DNA of 46,706 nt. Source: Actinomycetes bacterium. GTDB lineage: Bacteria > Actinomycetota > Acidimicrobiia > Acidimicrobiales > RAAP-2. Shown here one piece after another: positions 8,047-14,152 of the stretch. The translations under genes were made by a program, and so were the position numbers. The stretch's first letter is position 1. Each line of letters opens with the position of its first letter. A model generated the notes under the pieces. It did not search any database. It worked only from the letters and a program-made list of their open reading frames with translations, and was not told the DNA's origin. The stretch is from positions 1 to 46,706 of the forward strand of contig JAKBGV010000006.1 of assembly GCA_021837305.1 (NCBI GenBank), in the 5' to 3' direction.

Positions 8047-8058
8047 ATGGTGCACCAT
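8047..8058. promoter_or_regulatory. 12-bp perfect palindrome, possible operator
   Basis: ATGGTGCACCAT is fully self-complementary and lies about 85 bp upstream of the TATAAT promoter at 8144. It could bind a dimeric regulator. The binding protein is unknown. Confidence 0.35.
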
Positions 8059-8140
8059 AATCGTGGTACTAGACCTTGGTTGAACGCAGTATCTATGGTG
8101 AACGATTGTCCTAGTTATTAATAAAAAAAGTGTAATCTAG

Positions 8141-8149
8141 TGGTATAAT
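8141..8149 (+). promoter_or_regulatory. Extended -10 promoter (TGG-TATAAT) of the small-protein operon
   Basis: A perfect TATAAT hexamer (8144-8149) is preceded directly by TGG, which gives an extended -10 element. It is in the most AT-rich stretch of the window. The distance to the ATG at 8223 (74 bp) nearly equals that at the paralogous gene (75 bp). Confidence 0.7.
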
Positions 8150-8184
8150 AGGGCGCAGGAAGTCCAGACCTTGCTTCTCATGAT

Positions 8185-8201
8185 CTCAACACGTCGTTGA
8201 G
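8185..8201 (+). promoter_or_regulatory. 5'UTR hairpin of the 8223 gene
   Basis: CTCAAC (8185-8190) pairs with GTTGAG (8196-8201) around a 5-nt loop, shortly before the purine-rich GGAAAG ribosome site. The position matches the 5'UTR hairpin of the paralogue at 7698, although the sequences differ. Confidence 0.4.
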
Positions 8202-8222
8202 TGGAAATGGAAAGTAGTTGAA

Positions 8223-8486
8223 ATGGGACTTCCCGGAATGGTTTTTAGCTCTATCGCGGTAGCCGCGGGTGCGATTATGTATTGGGCCATCACCTATCAG
8301 GGTCATGGTTTTCGCTTCTCAACAATTGGAGTAATTCTCATGATTGTTGGAGCTTTCGGTTTTGTGGCGTCAGCCGTAGTGTTCGGCGTTTCTCGTGGAT
8401 CGATCGGTTCGAATCGGCATTCGCTGGACCGCCAGGTCACTGACACGAGTGGGAATACGAGTTCGGTTCATGAAGAAACGAAATAG
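8223..8486 (+). CDS. Small two-helix membrane protein (DUF6458-like)
   Basis: 87 residues: helix one around residues 6-24 (MVFSSIAVAAGAIMYWAI), a short loop (TYQGHGFRFS), helix two around 36-58 (TIGVILMIVGAFGFVASAVV), then a polar tail rich in Ser, Thr, Asn and Asp. The helix-loop-helix pattern with STIGVILMIVG is typical of DUF6458-like proteins of actinobacteria, whose role is unknown. It is paralogous to the protein at 7698. A TATAAT promoter lies 74 bp upstream. The 3' end overlaps a 45-residue frame by 17 bp, and a 22-residue frame and a hairpin follow, which suggests one short operon. Confidence 0.75.
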   Translation: MGLPGMVFSSIAVAAGAIMYWAITYQGHGFRFSTIGVILMIVGAFGFVASAVVFGVSRGSIGSNRHSLDRQVTDTSGNTSSVHEETK

Positions 8487-8607
8487 CGCACGCGAAGAGA
8501 GGTTGGCGGCGGTTCGTAGGTTCCTGAGGCACGGAAGGCTCGGGGCTCTCACGAATTGGGTCGGCGACGAGGACGTGACCACGTACGCGCCTCGCGGGAG
8601 TTACTGA
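8470..8607 (+). CDS. Possible 45-aa basic protein
   Basis: The frame starts at ATG 8470 inside the end of the preceding gene and encodes MKKRNSAREERLAAVRRFLR and 25 more residues. The N-terminal half is a basic amphipathic helix; the C-terminal half contains GALTNWVGDEDVTTYAPRG. No family is recognised and no clear Shine-Dalgarno precedes it, so it would rely on coupling to the upstream gene. Its stop lies 2 nt before the GTG of the 22-residue frame. The packed arrangement and the flanking promoter and hairpin support it, but it could be chance. Confidence 0.35.
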   Translation: MKKRNSAREERLAAVRRFLRHGRLGALTNWVGDEDVTTYAPRGSY

Positions 8608-8609
8608 TC

Positions 8610-8678
8610 GTGAGGATTCGATCGAGTACTGTGATCGTTCTGTTGTTGGTGGTCATCATCTACCTGATGGTGCGCTGA
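8610..8678 (+). CDS. Possible 22-aa single-helix membrane peptide
   Basis: GTG at 8610 preceded by CGGGAG opens a frame of 22 residues with an RIR positive start and an unbroken hydrophobic run (TVIVLLLVVIIYLMV), a textbook minimal transmembrane peptide. It lies 2 nt after the 45-residue frame and 16 bp before a strong hairpin, so it would be the last gene of the short operon. The membrane character is evident from sequence; expression is not shown. Confidence 0.4.
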   Translation: MRIRSSTVIVLLLVVIIYLMVR

Positions 8679-8694
8679 TTGAATGACGGGTGAC

Positions 8695-8729
8695 GGGGCG
8701 GCGCGGCGACACGTCGGCGCGCCGGCCCC
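8695..8729 (+). terminator. Strong GC-rich hairpin, terminator of the small-protein operon
   Basis: GGGGC (8695-8699) pairs with GCCCC (8725-8729), GGCGCG (8700-8705) with CGCGCC (8718-8723), and CGA with TCG around a CACG loop. This gives about 14 paired bases with a single bulge and one mismatch. It lies 16 bp after the last small frame and has no T-run. Confidence 0.6.
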
Positions 8730-8761
8730 CCGCATTAACTCCGTTTCGCTCGAATCTCAGT

Positions 8762-8807
8762 GGCCACGTCGCGTGAAGCGCGAAGAGCGCCTGTTGGAGA
8801 CGTGGCC
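8762..8807. terminator. Second hairpin between convergent units
   Basis: GGCCACGTC (8762-8770) is perfectly complementary to GACGTGGCC (8799-8807), with a 28-nt loop that can pair further. It lies between the plus-strand small genes and the end of the minus-strand flavoprotein gene, so it may terminate either or both. Confidence 0.4.
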
Positions 8808-8912
8808 CAGAACAGGGCGCAGTGCCAGTTGAGCGCAGGATCACGCTCGCCGTGACGCGGGCAAAAACCCTATGACGTCAAAGGGGTGACCACGGAATGA
8901 CCGTCTTCGAGC

Positions 8913-10376
8913 TCACGCCGAGGACGGGTCCGTCTCGTCAAGCCCACCGCGGAGGTGCTCGATGACGTCAGCCGCGAAGTAGGTCGTACGGCCTTTGAGC
9001 AGCGTGCGGATCTCGTTGAGGCAGTCGCCACTGGTCACGATGGGGGGTTCGATCTCTCCGGAGGCGCGGACCTGGCCGAGCCCGCAGGTGGCCATGAGCC
9101 CGTTGCAGAGGCATGTCGAATCGACGGTGGGCTCGAGTTCGCCCCCTTTTCGTAGGTAGGCCTTGACTGGCTCGGCCGCGCAGCGGTACCCGATGGAGCC
9201 ATCGTCGGTGAGATACGCCTCGCGAAGATACCCGAGATCGCATCGGCGCACTCGATTCTCGTACACCTCTCGTTCCGAGATCGAACCCTCGACGTCGACC
9301 ACCTTGAAGGGGTAACCCGTCGAGGAGGCGCGAATTGAGGTGCGCACATCGATGGTGCCGGCTTGGACGCTGGCGATCACCTGGGCACGGAGCGACTCGT
9401 CCATACCGGACTCGTCGCAGTAGGCGAAGAGCGTTCCGACCTGGACGCCGGTGGCCCCCAAATCGCGGGCGGCGCGTACGTGCTCGGGCGTGGTGACGCC
9501 ACCGCCGATCCAGAACGGTCGATCGAGATTGCTGAGTGCTTCGAAGTCGACGTCGTCTCGGGGACCATAGATTGGCGCGTCGTTGGCGTCCAGAGTCAGC
9601 GGACCCCGTGGCGGTGCGTTGTGGCCACCGGCGATTGGTCGTTCGACCACGAAACCGTCTACCGGTCCCTCGCTGCGTTTGATGAGTGCGTTCGCCAGGA
9701 CGTTTGACGAGATGATCCCGACGAACTTGGGTCGGTTCAACTCGCTCGCGCCGTCGAGGTACGGTGTCGGGTCGAAGTGGAGGGTTGGCGAGTCCTCAGT
9801 TGACGCATTGGCCAACGCCAGCTTGGTGTCAACGCTTAGTCCGTGTCGGAGCCGTTCCAAGACGCCGGGGATGTGCGTGGGCACACCGGCGCCCATCATG
9901 ACGTAGTCGACGCCGGCAATCATCGCGCCGCAGAGCAACGCCACTGTCGGGATCTGGACTTTCGTCAGGAGATTGATCCCTACAATCCCACTGTGCCCGG
10001 CCTTGGCCATCGCTACCTCGGCGAAGGCGGCCAACACGAGCAGGTCGGTTGAGTGCCGTTTCGAACGATGGGTCAACATGAGAAGGTTCTGGTAAGGGCC
10101 GTTCGCGCGTCGCCGAACCGCCGTGAACTGACGGACCACGTCGTCAACGATTGATCGGACGGGAAATCGATCGAGCACCGACCGCAGCGCGTCGTCGACG
10201 CCGAATTTCTGGAGTCGACGCGCGAAGACCGCGTCGATCGCGGTTCCCGAGACGACCCCGAGCTGGCCAGCGGTGGAGACGCTCCTGGCCAAGCGCCAGT
10301 CCGATACGGCGATCCCCATCCCACCTTGGATCAGCCACGGCAATCGCTTCGTCATGGGGAGGGCGGTCTCGTTCAT
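8913..10376 (-). CDS. Nitronate monooxygenase-like FMN protein
   Basis: 487 residues. The TIM-barrel FMN pattern of the nitronate monooxygenase / 2-nitropropane dioxygenase family (PF03060) is present: LIQGGMGIAVSDWRLARSVS near residue 15, a GVDYVMMGAGVP strand near 170, VVERPIAGGHNAP near 260, PFWIGGGVTTPEHVRAARDL near 310 and GATGVQVGTLFAYCDESG near 330. The C-terminal 100 residues, with TCLCNGLMATCGLGQ, exceed the classic 320-350 residue enzyme and resemble longer members of the superfamily, some related to PfaD proteins. The reaction is probably an FMN-dependent oxidation or reduction; the substrate is unknown. There is no adjacent co-oriented gene, so it is probably monocistronic. Confidence 0.8.
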   Translation of the reverse strand: MNETALPMTKRLPWLIQGGMGIAVSDWRLARSVSTAGQLGVVSGTAIDAVFARRLQKFGVDDALRSVLDRFPVRSIVDDVVRQFTAVRRRANGPYQNLLMLTHRSKRHSTDLLVLAAFAEVAMAKAGHSGIVGINLLTKVQIPTVALLCGAMIAGVDYVMMGAGVPTHIPGVLERLRHGLSVDTKLALANASTEDSPTLHFDPTPYLDGASELNRPKFVGIISSNVLANALIKRSEGPVDGFVVERPIAGGHNAPPRGPLTLDANDAPIYGPRDDVDFEALSNLDRPFWIGGGVTTPEHVRAARDLGATGVQVGTLFAYCDESGMDESLRAQVIASVQAGTIDVRTSIRASSTGYPFKVVDVEGSISEREVYENRVRRCDLGYLREAYLTDDGSIGYRCAAEPVKAYLRKGGELEPTVDSTCLCNGLMATCGLGQVRASGEIEPPIVTSGDCLNEIRTLLKGRTTYFAADVIEHLRGGLDETDPSSA

Positions 10377-10650
10377 GTGACCCGTCCTTGCCGCGAGACG
10401 AACGTCTCAATCTGGCCTCAATCCATTGTATGACGCCAAACGGGGCTTGAAGAAAATTCAGCGCGTATATCGCGAAGTTTCCCAGCCGTCGTGACTCGGT
10501 CTAAACGGCTGGGCCCCCTCCTACCTGATTACTGGCGGTGAGGCAACGACGTTTTCTCACTACCATGGGGCCAGAGACGGGGAAGCGCGTTCGTACCGAC
10601 GTCGTGGTTTGTGCGAGGGTGACGCGTCACCCGCCTCGAGAGGAGGCACG
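10377..10650. other. Divergent intergenic region
   Basis: Between the minus-strand flavoprotein and the plus-strand neocarzinostatin-like gene. It contains one clear inverted repeat (10481-10513) and no gene. A strong Shine-Dalgarno (GAGAGGAGG) lies at its end. Confidence 0.4.
10481..10513. repeat. Inverted repeat, 9-bp perfect arms
   Basis: CCCAGCCGT (10481-10489) and ACGGCTGGG (10505-10513) are separated by 15 nt, upstream of both divergent genes. With no T-run and this position it is more likely an operator or leader hairpin than a terminator. Confidence 0.4.
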
Positions 10651-11085
10651 ATGCGTAGCGCAGTCTTCGTCCGCGGCGCGGTTGGATTGGTCCTGCTAAT
10701 GGCGGCGAATATCGCTGGCGGCTCGGCGGGCGCGAGCACCCCACAACCGCACATCGTGGTAACGCCCGCGGTCGGTCTGCGCAATGGCGAGATCGTCAAG
10801 GTGCGAGGCACCGGCTTCAAGCCGAAGGATTCGGTCTTCGTCGTCGAGTGCCTGGCGACCGCGAAGGGACAGGCTCAATGCAACATCTCGACCGTCGTAG
10901 CAGTGACGATCACCGCGAAGGGTCTCCTGCCACTGACCAAGTTCAAGGTGAGGACCGGCAAGGTCGGATCGGGTACGTGCGGGACGACGGTGAAGAACCT
11001 CCGTGCGTGTGCGGTGAGCGTCGGCAACATGAAAGGCAAGGATTCGACGTCGGCACTGATCACGTTCCGTAGAACGACTCGCTAG
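10651..11085 (+). CDS. Secreted neocarzinostatin-family protein
   Basis: 144 residues from ATG 10651, chosen for the strong AGGAGG upstream; an earlier in-frame start lacks one. Residues 1-28 are a signal peptide ending near GGSAGA. The mature part shows the neocarzinostatin-type immunoglobulin-like fold (PF00960): VTPAVGLRNGEIVKVRGTGF, then KPKDSVFVVECLATA. Cysteines at 67 and 77 have the spacing of the first neocarzinostatin disulfide, and 110 and 120 could form the second. The classic members bind enediyne chromophores; many genomes have homologues without enediyne genes, and none are visible here. A DHA2-type exporter follows after 84 bp. Role: unknown secreted binding protein. Confidence 0.8.
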   Translation: MRSAVFVRGAVGLVLLMAANIAGGSAGASTPQPHIVVTPAVGLRNGEIVKVRGTGFKPKDSVFVVECLATAKGQAQCNISTVVAVTITAKGLLPLTKFKVRTGKVGSGTCGTTVKNLRACAVSVGNMKGKDSTSALITFRRTTR

Positions 11086-11169
11086 TGCGTCAGTTTCGTA
11101 GTCACGAATCTGAGCGCTCCGGGCGCCGTTGGGGGAGTTATCGAGTTGGAGTGAGAACGGGGGAGCGTG

Positions 11170-12798
11170 ATGGTGTGGCGTAGCGACGATCCGGTAGTGG
11201 CGACCGATGGGTCTGCCGTTGTCGCATTGCGACCGCCATTGACCTCGGCGCTTTCGCATCTGAGTTTTGTCGCGTTGATGTCGGTGCTGTTCTTGACCTT
11301 TCTCGACAACACCGTTGTCAGCCCGGTTCTCACCAATGTCCAGTCGGAGCTCCACGCCGGGGTTCCCCAACTGCAGTGGGTGGTGGGTGGCTACGCGTTG
11401 GCCTTCGCGAGCCTGATGCTGGTGAGCGGCTCACTGGGCGATCTCCTTGGACGAAAGACCGTCATGCTGGTCGGCGTCGGCGTCTTCATTGCGGGTTCGG
11501 TCGTCAGTGCACTGGCCAAGGACCCGACGGTCCTCATCATCGGTCGGGTCATTATGGGCGTGGGGGCCGCCGGATCCGAGCCGGGGACGCTCTCGATGAT
11601 TCGTCACGTCTACCCGGAGCGGCAACGTCGTGCGCGCGCGCTCGGTGCGTGGGCGGCCGTGTCCGGCTTAGCGCTGGCCGCAGGCCCGGTTATCGGCGGG
11701 GTGCTCGTCGGACTCTGGTCGTGGCGCGCCATCTTCTGGTTCAACGTCCTCTTCGGTGGTGCGGCGCTCATCATCGCCCTGGTGGCATTGCCCAACAATG
11801 CACCCGAGCTACACGCGCCGCTCGATGTGGTCGGCTTCGCGCTCAGCACGGTCGCCCTCGCCACAGCTACGTTCGCCACAATTTGGGCGGAGTCGATCGG
11901 GTACGGGGCTACGTCGATCATCACGCTGTACGTGATTAGCTTCGTATCGATAATTGCCTTCGTCGTCGTTGAGTCTCGGGTGAAGAGTCCCATGTTGAAC
12001 TTGCGGTACTTCGCGCGCCGGACGTTCCTCGGCGCCAACTTCGTCGCCTTCACGACATACTTCGCAATCTTCTCCATATTCTTCTTTGTCGCGTTGTACC
12101 TCGAGGTTGTCGTCGGAGTCGGTGCGTACCGGCTGGCGCTTGACTTCTTGCCGCTACTGGCGGGGATGGTGGCGGCTTCCCTCTTCAGTGGCCGATGGGT
12201 GGCCCGTGCGGGTTCGCGTACGCCGATGATGGTGGGCAGCATCCTCGCCGCGGCGGGCGTCTTTCTCACCAACTTGGTCATCGGGACGCACGTGGGACTG
12301 GGGACCCTGGGGTGGACCATGGGGCTCGCGGGGATCGGCTTCGGGATTGTCGTGGTACCGGTGACGTCTGACGCCCTCCAGGCGCTGCCCGCCGCGCATT
12401 CGGGAATGGCCGCGTCGACGGTCAACACGGCCCGTGAGCTTGGCGCCGTCGCGGGTGTGGCGATCCTCGGCTCGATCGTGAACGGGCAGTTGACCGTTCA
12501 CCTCACCCAGCGACTCATCCAGATCGGGGTACCCGCCTCGTACCAGGCCGAGATCATCGCCGCGCTGACGACGGGGACGATCGGCGCGAAGGCCAAGCAG
12601 TACCGCGGTGGCGGCGCGGCGATCCAGGCGATCATCAACAAGGTCGTGGATGCGGCCTACGGCGCTTTCACCAACGGCCTACACATCGCGTTGCTGGTGG
12701 CGAGCGCATTGATGGTCCTGTCGGCGATCACCGCGCTCCTCGGGGGGACCGGCGTGAAGGCGAGACTCGCTCGCCGGGACGTGGACGTCCTCGAGTAA
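11170..12798 (+). CDS. DHA2-type MFS drug exporter
   Basis: About 542 residues with 14 expected transmembrane helices. Family motifs: LTFLDNTVVSPVLTNVQSEL in helix 1, QWVVGGYALAFASLMLVSGS and GDLLGRKTVMLVG (motif A) near residues 75-100, and LALAAGPVIGGVLVGLWSWR (motif C, typical of proton antiporters) near 170. This is the EmrB/QacA-type drug:proton antiporter group of the inner membrane. ATG 11170 sits 4 nt after GGGGGAG; a GTG 3 nt earlier is too close. The preceding neocarzinostatin-like gene and the following YczE gene are co-oriented. Substrate is unknown. Confidence 0.88.
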   Translation: MVWRSDDPVVATDGSAVVALRPPLTSALSHLSFVALMSVLFLTFLDNTVVSPVLTNVQSELHAGVPQLQWVVGGYALAFASLMLVSGSLGDLLGRKTVMLVGVGVFIAGSVVSALAKDPTVLIIGRVIMGVGAAGSEPGTLSMIRHVYPERQRRARALGAWAAVSGLALAAGPVIGGVLVGLWSWRAIFWFNVLFGGAALIIALVALPNNAPELHAPLDVVGFALSTVALATATFATIWAESIGYGATSIITLYVISFVSIIAFVVVESRVKSPMLNLRYFARRTFLGANFVAFTTYFAIFSIFFFVALYLEVVVGVGAYRLALDFLPLLAGMVAASLFSGRWVARAGSRTPMMVGSILAAAGVFLTNLVIGTHVGLGTLGWTMGLAGIGFGIVVVPVTSDALQALPAAHSGMAASTVNTARELGAVAGVAILGSIVNGQLTVHLTQRLIQIGVPASYQAEIIAALTTGTIGAKAKQYRGGGAAIQAIINKVVDAAYGAFTNGLHIALLVASALMVLSAITALLGGTGVKARLARRDVDVLE

Positions 12799-12819
12799 TT
12801 CGGTAAACTTCGTCGACTC

Positions 12820-13467
12820 ATGGGCCTCAGTCATCGAATACCGGCGACCCCGTGGCGGGCATCGTCGACGTGGGGTGTGCGACCTCGGATGATCGCGCCG
12901 CTCTTCGTTGGCCTCGTGTTGTTCGGCCTCGGCGAGGGCCTACTCGTGCTCTCGCACCTGGGCGCGACGCCGTGGACCGTGTTCGCCCAGGGCGTCGCCC
13001 GGCACGCCGGAATCTCGCTCGGGTGGGCGACGGCTCTCATCAGTGTCGTCGTGCTCGGCGCGTGGTGGCCCTTGCGCGAACGCCCGGGCTTTGGAACCCT
13101 GGCGAACCTCGTGGTGATCGCCGCTGTCTTGGATCTGACGGCGACGACGATCCCGCCGCCGAGCGCGGTGTACGCACGTTCGCTCTTCGTCCTCGCCGCG
13201 GTGCTCGCGATCGGCATGGGCAGCGCGCTCTACCTCACGACGGGACTCGGTCCGGGACCGCGTGACGGCTTGATGACGAGCCTGCACCGTCGACTCGGGA
13301 TCAGCGTGGTGTACATCCGGGTCTCGCTGGAGGTGTCGGTGCTCGCGATCGGTTGGCTCATGGGTGGCACCGTCGGCGTCGGGACGGCCGTCTTCGCCGC
13401 GTCCATCGGGTTCTCCATCGGGGCCTGTCTGCGCGGGCTCGAGTGGATTCTCGCGAGGTCGATGTGA
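12820..13467 (+). CDS. YczE/YyaS-family membrane protein
   Basis: 215 residues with five or six hydrophobic helices. Typical family pieces are APLFVGLVLFGLGEGLLVLS, LGATPWTVFAQGVARH, IGMGSALYLTTGLGPGPRDG and LMGGTVGVGTAVFAASIGFS. The GLGPGPRDGLMTSLHRR segment is the hallmark of the YczE-like group, whose function is unsettled. A TAAACT box ends 10 nt before the ATG and no Shine-Dalgarno is seen, so the message may be nearly leaderless. The stop overlaps the next start (GTGA), so it should be co-translated with the LysE-type gene. Confidence 0.8.
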   Translation: MGLSHRIPATPWRASSTWGVRPRMIAPLFVGLVLFGLGEGLLVLSHLGATPWTVFAQGVARHAGISLGWATALISVVVLGAWWPLRERPGFGTLANLVVIAAVLDLTATTIPPPSAVYARSLFVLAAVLAIGMGSALYLTTGLGPGPRDGLMTSLHRRLGISVVYIRVSLEVSVLAIGWLMGGTVGVGTAVFAASIGFSIGACLRGLEWILARSM

Positions 13468-14105
13468 TCGCCGGGGACCAGCTCGTCACGTTCCTCGTCG
13501 CGTCCTTCGCGATCATCATCGTGCCCGGACCCAGTGTGTTGTTCACCCTCGCGCGGGGGGTGGCGTGGGGCCGTGCGGTGGCCGTCCTGTCGGTCTTGGG
13601 CAACTCGATCGGAACCTTGTTGCTATCGGTTGTCGTCGCGCTCGGCCTCGGACCGTTGCTCGCCCATTCGCGAACGTTCTCAACCGTCTTGCAATTGGTG
13701 GGCGGGTGTTATCTCGGTTGGCTCGGGTTTGACGCCCTTCGCCACCGTCAGGAGCACGCGCGAGCCATGACCGAGCGCGAAGCGCAACGGCCACACCCGA
13801 GACAGATCGTCCGTCAGGGGTTCACGGTCGGCGTCTTGAATCCGAAGACCCTGATCTTCTTCGCCGCGGTGTTCCCGCACTTCGTGGAGCCCACGAAGGG
13901 CAGCGTAACGGTGCAACTACTTATCCTTGGACTCATCTTCAGCGTCATGGCCTTCGCGAGTGACTCGACCTGGGGCATCATCGCGGGGACGGCGCGCGAA
14001 TGGTTAGCGGGCTCGCCGTCGCGACTCGTCGCCCTGCGGGTCATCGGAGGTTGCGTGATGATCGTGCTCGGCGCACTAATCCTCGTCAGTGCCGTTCAAG
14101 GGTAG
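13464..14105 (+). CDS. LysE/RhtB-family amino acid exporter
   Basis: 213 residues from the GTG at 13464, which overlaps the previous stop by 4 bp; longer upstream translations are arginine-rich and not protein-like. Six hydrophobic segments with the LysE/RhtB signature VASFAIIIVPGPSVLFTLAR at residues about 9-28, and GFTVGVLNPKTLIFFAAVFP near 115-135 that carries the second conserved PGP-like/NPK element. Members export amino acids or homoserine lactones from the cytosol. The substrate here is unknown. Translational coupling to the YczE gene suggests a joint role. Confidence 0.85.
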   Translation: MIAGDQLVTFLVASFAIIIVPGPSVLFTLARGVAWGRAVAVLSVLGNSIGTLLLSVVVALGLGPLLAHSRTFSTVLQLVGGCYLGWLGFDALRHRQEHARAMTEREAQRPHPRQIVRQGFTVGVLNPKTLIFFAAVFPHFVEPTKGSVTVQLLILGLIFSVMAFASDSTWGIIAGTAREWLAGSPSRLVALRVIGGCVMIVLGALILVSAVQG

Positions 14106-14124
14106 GGGACCCCGCGCTGGTTCC

Positions 14125-14152
14125 TACACTCGTTCCAATGGAGCGACGATGA
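14125..14152 (+). promoter_or_regulatory. Promoter with a 4-codon upstream frame overlapping the ABC exporter start
   Basis: TACACT (14125-14130) is a -10 box. Seven nt later ATGGAGCGACGATGA (14138-14152) reads Met-Glu-Arg-Arg-stop; its TGA overlaps the ATG of the exporter at 14149 as ATGA. GGAG inside this frame also serves as Shine-Dalgarno for 14149. Either the real leader is just 11 nt long, or a leaderless minigene feeds ribosomes to the exporter. Confidence 0.4.

Noticed and set aside
8913-10376. PfaD polyunsaturated fatty acid synthase enoyl reductase
   Set aside because: The length and C-terminal cysteines recall PfaD, but no fatty acid synthase megagenes are nearby, so the broader nitronate monooxygenase-like label is kept.
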